This document shows positions 49,571-59,996 of a DNA stretch of 64,000 nt, piece by piece. Made by a program: the position numbers and the translations under genes. This stretch comes from Saccharomycopsis fibuligera x Saccharomycopsis cf. fibuligera (taxonomy: Eukaryota; Ascomycota; Saccharomycetes; Ascoideales; Saccharomycopsidaceae), in contig CP012818.1 of assembly GCA_001936135.1 (NCBI GenBank), positions 1,798,001 to 1,862,000 on the forward strand. The letters run 5' to 3'. Position 1 is the first letter of the stretch, and each line of letters opens with the position of its first letter. The notes beneath the pieces were generated by a model. That model was given only the letters and a program-made list of their open reading frames with translations, was not told where the DNA came from and searched no databases.

Positions 49571-51906
49571 AAAAGGAGATCTTGATGCTTTGAATTTGGA
49601 TCTTGTTTTTTTATTTATGGGCACATTGTGGATTTTTGGTTTGGTTTTGTCTTTACTGTACTTTAATGCTTTAATGCTGTGATGCTTGATGTTACACTTT
49701 GTTTCAATTTCTAATTTTGGTTTCTTCTTTTGCGCCTATTGGCTTTTTTTTCTTTTTGTTAATTGTTGTTAGGGGATGAGAAAGCTTTGTTCCCTGTAGT
49801 GTATTCCTATTTTGACATTTACTTCCCGGACCATTTACTAATCAATTTTGTATATCTTTTGTACTATATGTTTTTTTCTGTCTAATTTTTTACTCATTTG
49901 TTCTACATTGCACTTAATTTAAATTTCTATTACACCTTTTCTCTTATGTCTTGTGCTTTCAAATATATTTATTTTTGATAATCTCACTTACTCCACTCAC
50001 TAACTGTGAAATACCAACTTTCTAATGCTCAGTCTAACTAAACAGCTTTTACTTTTTCTTATTACATAGGTTACGGAATGACCTAGCTAGGCCTGTTTTG
50101 ACTCAATATAATTTTATTTTTAGATTTGAATTTGACGAATCTAATATACTGGATTCTGGAGTAAAACTTTTGCAACATGTTCATTACAAGAAACTTTTCT
50201 TTAACTTCTTTTTTTCCCTAAATTTTCTTCACAATAATCAGGTTTATCAATTGAGTAAAAGTTCATATAACAATAATTATACTGTGCTTTTTATAAAGTG
50301 GATGCTTTTGATTCTCTAATTTTTGGCATTTGATTTTCATTTTCTGGTTGGCTGGTTTACCATCGTCACTGGGGGCTGGCTGCTCCGTGTCGCACAACAC
50401 CACCACACTGCACTGCGCAGCATCTTGCAAAAATAGCCATGTCTAAGTGAGCAAAGGCAATGAATAGAATGTTGTTGAGATAAGAAACAGGGCGGTGAAG
50501 ACACACTTAGTAGTTGTATACGCATGAATAAAACTGTAACTGAGAATAAGAATACTTGCAAGAATGCAAGCTTACAATAACGGAGGTGTCCGAACCTGTA
50601 CTTTACGGCCACTTCCAGAGCCAGGAAGATGCAAGAGCCAGCTTTTTGCCGCAATATAGTGCAGTGTTCAAATTGTTTTTGAATGTCATTTTGGCACTTC
50701 TAATTAGGGGTTAGTTGAAGATTGCACGCAAGACATTACACTTTTGATACTGGATGAGCACAACAAGGCAAAGCAAAAGCAGTACATAAATGTGTGCCTT
50801 GTTCCAATAACAAACTATCGCCGCTACTGGCACTGTTTCAAACCTAGCTTCTTGGCTGCTGAAGTACTACGGTGTCTGTTGCCAACAGCTGGCTGGGAAA
50901 ACATTGTCTTCAAAGAACTCCACATCAAATGTCGAGTTTTATATTTTAACATGGATCCCTATACATTTCTGCATGGTTGCTACTGTAGCATGGCTGGGTC
51001 AGATGCACGTCTTGCAAGGCTTGCATAAGTTACAGTGAAATGCGCCATCGCTTATTATTTCGATCGAGCAAGTAATGAGTTTTTTGTGCGGATCTAACAA
51101 TGTCTTGTCTTCGATCGAGGAATCCTTTGCTTTGTGGAGGCTGGTTATTGCTACAACTGTAGCTGTCTGGTAAAATTAAATGAAAAGCTTGTCTGATGCT
51201 GGTTATTGCGTCTTATGCAAATATGCTTATTGGCTTGCCACAAATGTCGAAATTGTAAGAATTTTATCGAAACACGAAACTTTTTTTGAAAGGTAGCGGG
51301 TAAGTAAACACATAGATCGATTATATCTCTAGGTATATTGCAATGCTGACTTTTTGAACCGTTTTTTACATGATGGCTGTAGAACTGTACGTGAAAACGA
51401 CAATATCGTGAATAAATATGTAGACCCCGCACTTGTTCTATTTTGATGTAAGATATAAACATCAGATTATTTTATAACAAAATTTTCGACCTGGTAGATG
51501 AGGCTCAGAAGTTATGTCTTAATGAAAGCCAAAACTACACGTCTTTTTCCATTGTACCTCCACCACCAAACTTCTTTTTACACAGACAAATATCTCGTGC
51601 TTAGTTGTAGCTCATTTTATGCGTATCTATGTTTCAGATGTGATGTAATCCATGAATTCAAATAAATTACATACGAAATATTTTGGCAGCGATCCGTATA
51701 ATAGCGTACTTTTTATAATAAGAAATCTTCCTTAATATAAAGGTGGGTATCTTATGAATGATAATATGGGTTAAACATCTGACCCCAGTTATTGCTATAA
51801 ATTTACCAATTGTACAGAGCGTTTTGGATGTGCATAATGAATGGCGGGCTTGTCGGAGACTTTGACGCAATGAATCCAAAAAAATGAAAAAAATGAAAAA
51901 AAAGAA
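49571..51906. other. Gene-poor region, left part
   Basis: Starts with a T-rich 3' flank of ASH1. No protein gene can be supported up to tRNA-Lys; frames of 73-105 codons have ordinary AT-rich composition and no known motif. See the candidate centromere finding. Confidence 0.5.
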
Positions 51907-51991
51907 AGCCCCACGCGGGGCTCGAACCCGCAACCTTTCGATTTCGAAATCTGCTAAGAGTCGAATGCACTACCGATTGTGCTAGCGAGGC
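51907..51991 (-). tRNA. tRNA-Lys (anticodon CTT) with a 12-nt intron
   Basis: Minus-strand cloverleaf: acceptor GCCTCGC/GTGGGGC, D arm GCAC-AATCGGTA-GTGC, anticodon stem TTCGA/TCGAA, loop CTCTTA (anticodon CTT) interrupted after position 37 by a 12-base intron GCAGATTTCGAA, variable AGGTT, T arm GCGGG-TTCGAGC-CCCGC, discriminator T. Arms and discriminator resemble the S. cerevisiae tRNA-Lys(CUU) I recall, which has no intron. A TTTCTTTTTTT terminator follows on the minus strand. Without the intron the variable loop would be 11 bases, so the intron reading is preferred. Confidence 0.9.
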
Positions 51992-52055
51992 TTATATGAT
52001 TCCATGTTTCATGGTACATGTTTTTATTAATATAATGTTGGATTTAATCTGATTG

Positions 52056-52222
52056 TTCAGTCTGATTATTATTCATATACGGTTTGTTGGATTTTACGGA
52101 ATACTGACATCTCAGGGTTCATGTTTTTAAAGGTAAAAGCCTTGTATTTCAAATATAACTAACTAATAATAAATATATAAAAATATTGGGTTAGACCCTC
52201 TTTAAATAATAATCAGACTGAA
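52056..52222. repeat. Inverted repeat with 18-bp perfect arms
   Basis: Arms 52056-52073 (TTCAGTCTGATTATTATT) and 52205-52222 are exact reverse complements, separated by 131 bases. The spacer contains the inverted copy of the dispersed repeat. Confidence 0.8.
52164..52198 (-). repeat. Degenerate dispersed repeat, inverted copy
   Basis: On the minus strand reads GGGTCTAACCCAATATTTTT..., matching the starts of the copies at 19572 and 52758 over about 35 bases with a few differences. Confidence 0.5.
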
Positions 52223-52757
52223 TACAAAACATGTTATTGATTCGCGATTAATAGTAGTAAATACGTGTATCTTGCACCAAGATAAAAGATTTGCGAAGTT
52301 ATTCAGTAATAAATGTTGGTTAACTGTATTCAGTTTTGTTGGTCTAGAACTCAATGTTCGTCAGGATTTATACCAATTAACATCTTTCAGACCGTCCATT
52401 TGGTATAATCTCCTTTTTGGTAAACTGCCTTTTGCGGCCGAGAACATTTGAACGCACGCATAATTGCTAAGGAGAACAACATCAAAGATGTGATGGAAAA
52501 TTTTTCATCACCTGAGCATTATGGGTGAGGAATGAAATTATTATGTATAGTCTGAAAGACAGAATGTTTTTATTAAATGATACAGTTTATAATAAGCAAG
52601 GAATATAAGACCAATTTCATTACTCAAGAAAAATATTAGTATCTCAGTAAGTGGCTATCCTTCACTACTAGGGGAGAGACTAGTCTAACCAGTGCTATCC
52701 AGAGGGGACAACCTCAGGTATGGGTAGCAGATATAGTCACTATACTCCGACACGGTT

Positions 52758-52830
52758 CAACCCAATATTGTTATATATTTAATCACTATTTAGATACATT
52801 AGAATTAGAAGGAATTAACATTCAATTAAT
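52758..52830 (+). repeat. Degenerate dispersed repeat, copy 2
   Basis: Begins CACGGTTCAACCCAATATTG and matches 19572-19645 on the same strand over about 70 bases. Likely an old LTR or element fragment; no flanking duplication found by eye. Confidence 0.55.
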
Positions 52831-55032
52831 ATGAATTCTGAAACATCAGCATTCTGTAACTATATATAAATGATAGCAAATTGAGCCTTATAGACATATC
52901 TTTATATTATATAGAGTATACTATAGTGTGTTTGATGGGTGTACCAAGCGATAATGTGTCAACTAAGTACAACTAACTAGAGGAATACCTCCTAATTCTA
53001 GTTAAGCAGTTCGTTCTAGGGAGTGTCAAAGTAAAACAATAAGCAATACTTCCTAAAAGAAAGAACTACAACGGCACACTTTTAAGAAACAACACAATGT
53101 ACGTTTTTAACATATTCGTTATAATAGTATGTCAGAGGAGCTGTGTGAAACCAATACAGTAGGCCAATAGGTTTAACTCACCAAAATTACTTAAACCGGG
53201 CTAGCTGCACCTCTGCATATGTTTAAACTGTTTCCACTTTAGGTCACAACAGCAGCGCAGAAAATTATATACACTTTTGGATGCACTTCTATGGAAATTG
53301 GCTTCTTGATGTAACAAAAGTATTTGTTTTCCATATGCTCGGGGACCGTCAATAATTTTGGAAAATGCTTACAGCATATATCAAAATAAGGAGTATATGC
53401 AGTACACTAGGTAAACAGCTCAAGCCAGTATGATTAAAAAATAGCGTAGAATATCGGAAGGCTAGCCATTTAGGGATACTTCCGCAGACATCTAGTAGTA
53501 AGACATTATTGCAGATGCGCAAAAAACCGGCAACTTCTTAAGTGATATGATGATGACTATCACAGTGTCATTGATGTTACACGCTTTTAGCAGTACCAAA
53601 ATTGAGACCGCATTTCAACATTAGCAGACGATAAATAAAACTACTTGCTAACTTTTTTAAAACAGCACTTTTAATTGAGTTGGGCTGTCAGGGGCATGTA
53701 ATCGCAAGCGCATAAGGCAAACGTGATTTATAGTTTTTTCGGTGAATAGATGGGAAAAAAACTGCACTGTTATTCTTACTGTTTTTCAATGTGGATGACG
53801 CTTAATTCTGTGATACTAACAACATGGTGTAATTGTTACACAAAAAGCGTGGTTCGAACAATAGCTAATAGACCTTGTTAAAGCAGCTTTGGTTTCAAGT
53901 GGTGGTGCTAACTTGGATTTTTGAGCTCATATGCGATACCGATGATGGCACTTGATGCGCTTGAAGGCAGCATGACGCATTGATTTAGTCCGTTTCGTTA
54001 GATTTGTCAAAAAGAGTAACTTCCAAAAATCAATCTCAACGGTTTACTGTCAGACTGGCAGAATCTTTATACTCATTTGATTTGAAAGCACTGTAGATTC
54101 CAACGAAGGGAGTTGAGATGAGACGCACATAACATCAAAGTTATCCTACATGACAAAAAATTGGTAAACGGTTAATTTAAACAGAAAATCAAGCGAATGG
54201 GAGGTAGCGTAGTGCTGAAGGCCATAAAGGGTTAACTTTCAGATTCGCATGTTGAAATTTATGCACACTAATGCATTTTCCAAACCTTATAATTATATAC
54301 AGGAGTTTACGGTCGGACCACGTAGAGGAAAGCGTAGAACCTGCGAGCATGTCATAATAGTGGGCAGCTTAAAGACTAAAGACTGAGCTCTCTCAACTTA
54401 CAATAGCATCTGATGAAAGAAACACCAGTTAAAAAGTATGTGAATATAAAATTTTCTGAAAATACACCAGTTCACCTAACCATAACCTTAGTCGATAATC
54501 GCAAGATAAAACTTTAGACTTCAAGAGGTTGACGTTTTTAGGTTACCCCTATGGGTTGTATGTCCCTTTTAGGTATTTACGTTATTACTAACATTTAGCC
54601 TCGAGCAACGGTAGTGCGTGCTGCTTTAATGGTTTAGAACTTGAAACCGTAGAACACAACATTATTACCCGATTTGTTGAACTTTACAAGACAGCCTTTA
54701 GACTGTGTGCATTGCGCATCAAAGAATCCGATGGTTTCTGGTGCGTGCAAAGCACTATTGTAATTTGTTTTGCATTTTTATCATATATATTCCCAAAAAT
54801 CCATCATCTAAATCAAACATTATTTTTTCTTAATTACCAGACCTCTGCTGTCAGTTCTTATTATTTCTACACCCTCCAGTAGACTTCGAACTTTGTGAAG
54901 GGTGAATCAATAGCAACAAGACATCTGACCCAAATATTGAACATTTTTTTCAGCAATTTGTATCAATTTCAAGTTCAAGGCATCAATAAATAAGTCCACA
55001 GTCTGGAAACACTGTGTCCAAGCCTACTCATA

Positions 55033-56649
55033 ATGATTTATCATACAGAGAAGAACAACGAATATAGATATGACAAGAATGTAGATATGTTTACTTTTGC
55101 GGAACCGTCATTCCCAGGATTGAAGCAAACCATCTCTTCGCCGTCTATGGGAGTGTCGCTAAACAGCTACCATAACGAATATTTGAGCAGCAAATCTAAA
55201 GAATTGATGGTTGATGACTTAGCAGAAAAGTATAGCATCAATCAAAAGAAACTTATGTGGAAAGTTGACATATGTGTGGTCATGCCATTTTCAATATTAT
55301 TTTTTGTTGCCTATTTGAATAGAACAAACTTGGGCTATGCCAGAAATACTGGGATTGAATCAACTTTAGACATTTCTTCATTCAAAGTTGTTTGTGGATT
55401 TGCGGCATTCTTTACACCATATATCCTTTTTGAAGTGTTTTCAAATTTGTTGCTAAAAACAGTTAGGCCACATTTTTGGCTAAGTACCACTGTGCTTCTT
55501 TATGGCGCTGCTACTTTGGCAACAGGGTTTGTCCATAATTACGGCGCCTTTATCGGTTGTGAATTCTTGCATGGTTTATTTCAAGCAGGTACAGAAACGG
55601 CTATTTTCTATATCATGGCACATTACTATACCAGAGCTGAATCACAAAAAAGGTTCAGTGCTTTTTATTCCATCAGTTGTATAGCTGGAGCCGCTGGTAC
55701 TACCATCTGTTACGCAATTAACCAGAATTTACTGGGAAAAAGTGGATTAGAAACATGGAGATGGTTGTTTATCATTGAAGGTGTTGTTACCATGTGTATG
55801 GCATTTATTCTATTCTTCATCATCCCCGACTTTCCTGAGGGAGCAACGTTCTTTAGTGACAAAGAGACCTTATTTGTTATCAAAAAGCTTGAGATTTACG
55901 GAGGCAAATCTGGCTATAATTTAAAATCTTCAGCTAGAGAAATTATTTTCAAGGCAGTTTTTGATCCATTAATATTGGTTCCTGCTCTTTCTTGTTTCGG
56001 TGCATTCTTTATTAGCTATGCTTATGCCTTTTATGAGCCAGTGCTAATGAAGCTAATGGGCCTTGGATTGAGCAGCACCAATAAAATGTCAATTATTCCA
56101 TGGATAATTTCATTTGTATGGTGTAACTTGACGGGATTTTTATCAGACTATTTTAAAATCAGATTTCCGTTTGTTATTTTCAACTTCTTACTTGTCTTAG
56201 CTGGGTGCCTTATTATTATCTTCGAGCTATCCGCACCTGGAGTTGACTATTACAAATACGCTGCCTGTTATTTGATTGTTTGTGGTTCTTACTCCGTTAT
56301 TCCTGTAATCCTTTGCTGGGCTACTTTGAACTTGGGCGGTCATTTGCGTAAAAGCATTTCTACTGCATTACTTGTTTCCTGTGGTAATGCCGGTGGCTTG
56401 GCTTCAGTTTTTGCCATGAACTCTCAAAAAAACATCAGAGACCCAAGTGGCCTTGTTAAAAGTGGTGTTACTCCGGCAGCTGTGTTAGTGGGATTCTCAA
56501 TTATTTGCACTTGTGTTTATATATTCTTAATTCATCGCGAAAATAAAAAGAAGAGAACGGCAGAATATAAAACTGTTTTTGCTAATCTCACCGAAAGAGA
56601 TCAGATTTTACTTGGTGACCAAAACCCAGAATTTGAATACTTATACTGA
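55033..56649 (+). CDS. DAL5-type anion:cation symporter (allantoate/nicotinate/vitamin permease family)
   Basis: Twelve-helix MFS transporter, 538 residues, with a 75-residue cytosolic N-terminus. First helix motif DICVVMPFSILFFVAYLNRTNLGYARNTG fits the ACS (Dal5/Tna1/Seo1/Vht1) family, as do the helix 4-5 segment FLHGLFQAGTETAIFYIMAHYYTRAE, WRWLFIIEG with FFIIPDFPE before the central loop, and the helix 11-12 region with GGHLRKSISTALLVSCGNAGG. The family carries allantoate, ureidosuccinate, nicotinate, biotin, pantothenate or dipeptides; which one is carried cannot be read from sequence. It has only a weak NCR-type promoter (two GATAA motifs about 530 bp upstream). A 30-nt T run starts 24 bp after the stop. 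Confidence 0.87.
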   Translation: MIYHTEKNNEYRYDKNVDMFTFAEPSFPGLKQTISSPSMGVSLNSYHNEYLSSKSKELMVDDLAEKYSINQKKLMWKVDICVVMPFSILFFVAYLNRTNLGYARNTGIESTLDISSFKVVCGFAAFFTPYILFEVFSNLLLKTVRPHFWLSTTVLLYGAATLATGFVHNYGAFIGCEFLHGLFQAGTETAIFYIMAHYYTRAESQKRFSAFYSISCIAGAAGTTICYAINQNLLGKSGLETWRWLFIIEGVVTMCMAFILFFIIPDFPEGATFFSDKETLFVIKKLEIYGGKSGYNLKSSAREIIFKAVFDPLILVPALSCFGAFFISYAYAFYEPVLMKLMGLGLSSTNKMSIIPWIISFVWCNLTGFLSDYFKIRFPFVIFNFLLVLAGCLIIIFELSAPGVDYYKYAACYLIVCGSYSVIPVILCWATLNLGGHLRKSISTALLVSCGNAGGLASVFAMNSQKNIRDPSGLVKSGVTPAAVLVGFSIICTCVYIFLIHRENKKKRTAEYKTVFANLTERDQILLGDQNPEFEYLY

Positions 56650-56671
56650 ATAAGGTATAGGCAGGTTCAGT

Positions 56672-56703
<32 letters not shown>

Positions 56704-57594
56704 TATATTTATTTATTTATTAATTTATTAAATTATGGGGTACGTTTTCATCGTCTTGTCTTTCTACTCATGTCCCTGGTTTTGGTTCTTTGGCTAGTGT
56801 TGTCTCAATAACTTATTATTCGCTTTCTTTTTTTAACTTTGTTTCTTTTAATGTTTCATGATATCACTTATCTATCTATCTATATATATATTACAACGTA
56901 CATCGAAATAGCGCTAAATTCTAGGTGCCAATTTTCAAAGTTGCTAAATTTCCAAATTTATAATTGGAATTTTATAAGTGGAAATTTAGGTCATCAAGCC
57001 ACTTCTTGCTACTTCAATAATATATTCGAATTTTTGGCTCATTGCATTTGCGTATCGCAATAAGTTCCTATTGACAAATAATTTTGCATGGTTGAGTCCG
57101 TTTGATTGATAAACATGATAGAAGCAGATATAGGAACGCCATAAAAACTAGTGAATATGAAAACTACAGATTCGGAAAACTTTTACTATCGACTAATTAA
57201 GCAAAAAGTACTGGAACTATATCTTCAAAAGGAAAACTACAGGAAAATAATTAAAAGTTTAGCTGATTCATAAGTTTTAGACATAAACATGACTCTGCTT
57301 AGTACTTAAGTAACAATTTCTCCTTATCTGATTTAACACATTTAAGTTCTATAGTGCGGAACTTTCAGCACACTTTCAGCACACTCGGTCAATGTAGAGT
57401 ACATTGTTTAAAACATTATGTCCTACATAACTCCTTCACATCATGGAACATTTTTTTAAAAATTGTAGCTTGCCTATGCTATGGTATATCGTTAAATTCT
57501 TGACCATGGAAAAGATAGAAAGGAAAAATCCTAACCTATTTTGGTACCATGGATAGTATTAGCTCTTTTTTTATATTCTTTGTTTCTTTCTTTG

Positions 57595-57631
<37 letters not shown>

Positions 57632-58136
57632 CTTTTCTTTTAGTATTTCAAATTTAATTATTCAGTCACTACAGAAAGCAAAAATAAAGTTGAAATCTAA
57701 TTTAATAATTCAGTCACTACAGAAAGCAAAAATAAAGTTGAAATCTAATTAATAATGCAAAAAACGAAAAAGCTAAACTAAAACATGTAAAATCCAAAGT
57801 TTAAGTTATAACGGTTTTAGAAGAAAAAAACATGAAAAAGATAACACGAGAGAAAAAGGAAACAAAGCAAAACAGAGTAAAAACATTAAACAAAATAAAT
57901 GATGCAAAGAATTGAGAAAATAGATGCTACAAAAAGAGAAATAATCACAAAGTAGAAAGAAGAGAAAGGAAAATAAAAAAAGCAAAACAAAACACAAGAA
58001 AAAGAACAAAACAAGAAAATTAAAAAAAATTATGAGCAAGAACAATTATCAGTTAAGATGTTCAATTGTCAAGTTGTAAAAAAGGCCAGCTTTATAGTAT
58101 TTTTTTGGTAATTCGAATGTCCTTAAAAAATAAGTT
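56650..58136. other. Convergent intergenic region, permease / GH5 gene
   Basis: Very AT-rich, no gene seen. It has T runs at 56673-56702 and 57597-57631, a 48-bp tandem duplication (57653-57748), and an A-rich, G-containing stretch (about 57780-58030) just before the GH5 gene stop. A Phe-rich frame here comes from the T run. Confidence 0.55.
57653..57748 (+). repeat. 48-bp tandem duplication
   Basis: Two adjacent copies (57653-57700 and 57701-57748) differ at one base (TTTAATT versus TTTAATA). This is a recent local duplication beside a long T run. Confidence 0.9.
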
Positions 58137-59996
58137 TCAACAAGTATCGTACTTTCTGTCAGACAACGGCTGTGGAATAACATTATTTTCAACCAACACT
58201 TGGAAATCCCATTGGTCTGAGTCACCCATCTTCCAGTTCCAAAAGAACCAGCCGTAACTTTTTTCAAATGCAGTAAATTGAGCTTCAATGTATTTTCTAA
58301 GTTTATTTTTATCGTCATCACTCCACTGGGAAATCTTTTTTGTATAGATAGAATCATTATCAGCATCCCAAGCAGCAGTAAATTCACCAACAAATTCTTT
58401 ATAATCCAATTTGTCAATATCTTTTCCCCAGGTGCAAACTTGTTCAATTTTATCATCGTATGATTTAGATTTGTAGTCGCTGTTATAAATCATGTACAAG
58501 TGAGTGTCATAGACAATACCAGAGTCATCATTATAACTTTTGTCAGCCCAAGCACCTTGCCATAGGTAACCATCATGCAAGACAATATTCTGTTTGATGC
58601 TGTCATCATTTCTGACCTCATCAATAACATCTTTGTAAAAATCACTCAAGTAATCTTGGGTGACACCATCATCTCCGCCAACTAGAGGTTCGTTGACTAA
58701 TTCGATACCAATGATAACATCTTTGTAATTATCAGCACCGTATTTCTTGAAAATATCTTTGAGAATATCTTTAGTTTCATCAAGGTTATTATATTTGTTC
58801 CAGTCATGATAATCTTTGTGACCGGAAGAATCGTAACCATTTTGAGAACCTGGTGCGCCATGAAGATCGATAATAACGTATATATCATTATTTCTAGCCC
58901 AAGAAATGGCTTTTTCTAAATAGTCTTTTTGTTTACCCTTGTAATATTTGTCGGTACTCATCAACTTGAAAGCCCAATAGCCAATTGGAATTCTAACAGC
59001 ATTCAAACCGTATTCTTTCATTTTGCTAAAATCGTCTTCAGTAATCCAAGAACTATAATGTTTTTCCATAAGTTCGCCGGCCTTATCAGTTCCCAATTTT
59101 TCGCAAAAGTTGAATTCATCACCAGGAATATCACCGTCAGAAAAATTATCTTTGGAAAAAAGATCTGTGTTAATCCAAGGTTCAAGAACTAACCAACCAC
59201 CCAAATTGACACCTTTAAGTCCATTTTTGGTGTATGCGTAGTAATCAGAAGATGATGTGGAAGATGGTGATGTTTCAGAAGAAGTAGAAGAGGGGCTGTC
59301 AGAGGAAGTAGAAGTTGAGCCACCAGATGAAGAAGTAGCAGACAATCCAGAGTCTGAGGAAGAAAAGGTACTTGATGGTTTAGAGCCATGCACGGTAACC
59401 GTTTTCTTGTGATGAGCTTTTCTTGTTGCATGGACTGTAGAAAAAGCTGTAGCAATATTGGTAGCGGTATAAGAAGTAACCGTAGAAAGAGAGTCAGTAT
59501 TTTCAGTTGCAGAAGCAGCATTAGAATCAACAGAATCGGTCTCAGTGCTAGGATCAACATAAGTAGCTTCCACTAAGGTACTTGGAATAGTAGATGATAC
59601 AACTGCAGTTGAAGAGGCACCAGCAACGTCCACGGAAACATATGCAGAGGCAACAGAACCATAAACAGAAGTAGCTGAAGCATAAGCAGACATTGCGGAA
59701 GCATAAGCAGAGGCGATAGCAGTGTCACTAGAGGTATCAGCAGCAGCAGCAGCAGAAGCAGAAGCAATAGCAGCCTGAAGACTTGACCAGTTGCAAGTAG
59801 TGGTATATGATGTATAAGTTGAGTGTTTGGTAGTAGTGTTTTGGTAATAATCTCTTCTTTGCACTAGCAAAGCATTTGATTCAGAGGGAACATCAGTAAT
59901 TATGGGTTTCAAAGCATCTAGGACAGGATAAGCGTCCACTTGACTCAAAATTAATAAGAATATTGAAAAAAATATAGAGATGTGTTTCGCAGACAT
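58137..59996 (-). CDS. GH5 exo-beta-1,3-glucanase with a long Ser/Thr/Ala-rich N-terminal region
   Basis: The 619 residues comprise a signal peptide (about 1-22), an Arg-Arg pair at 47-48 (Kex2-like), a Ser/Thr/Ala-rich region (about 60-252) with a TTTCNW motif, AYASA repeats and a His/Lys patch (195-200), and a GH5 subfamily 9 catalytic domain (about 258-619). Catalytic residues are intact: acid/base Glu436 in GIELVNEP and nucleophile Glu538 in VGEFTAAWD. It is similar over the whole domain to the other glucanase in the window. The C-terminus is short and hydrophilic (DRKYDTC) with no GPI signal, so the enzyme is secreted, and the rich region may be O-mannosylated and hold it in the wall. 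It releases glucose from beta-1,3-glucan ends. Neither EXG2 nor SPR1 orthology is claimed. Confidence 0.88.
   Translation of the reverse strand: MSAKHISIFFSIFLLILSQVDAYPVLDALKPIITDVPSESNALLVQRRDYYQNTTTKHSTYTSYTTTCNWSSLQAAIASASAAAAADTSSDTAIASAYASAMSAYASATSVYGSVASAYVSVDVAGASSTAVVSSTIPSTLVEATYVDPSTETDSVDSNAASATENTDSLSTVTSYTATNIATAFSTVHATRKAHHKKTVTVHGSKPSSTFSSSDSGLSATSSSGGSTSTSSDSPSSTSSETSPSSTSSSDYYAYTKNGLKGVNLGGWLVLEPWINTDLFSKDNFSDGDIPGDEFNFCEKLGTDKAGELMEKHYSSWITEDDFSKMKEYGLNAVRIPIGYWAFKLMSTDKYYKGKQKDYLEKAISWARNNDIYVIIDLHGAPGSQNGYDSSGHKDYHDWNKYNNLDETKDILKDIFKKYGADNYKDVIIGIELVNEPLVGGDDGVTQDYLSDFYKDVIDEVRNDDSIKQNIVLHDGYLWQGAWADKSYNDDSGIVYDTHLYMIYNSDYKSKSYDDKIEQVCTWGKDIDKLDYKEFVGEFTAAWDADNDSIYTKKISQWSDDDKNKLRKYIEAQFTAFEKSYGWFFWNWKMGDSDQWDFQVLVENNVIPQPLSDRKYDTC

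Larger units (their letters stand above)
51992..55032. other. Gene-poor region, right part
   Basis: About 3 kb without a recognisable gene. It holds an inverted repeat near 52.06/52.21 kb, two copies (one inverted) of the dispersed repeat also at 19.57 kb, and close to its right end a set of splice signals within a short open frame (54551-54885). The last few hundred bases are the permease promoter, with GATAA motifs at 54494 and 54505 that could be nitrogen-control sites. Confidence 0.5.

Noticed and set aside
50337-51462. Several 90-105-codon frames in the gene-poor stretch
   Set aside because: Overlap each other on both strands, with no motif or bias; expected by chance at this length.
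53840-53860. GGTTCGAAC, considered as a tRNA B box
   Set aside because: Does not end in CC and no cloverleaf can be formed around it.
57549-57752. Phe-rich 67-codon frame
   Set aside because: Translation of the T35 run and the 48-bp duplication.
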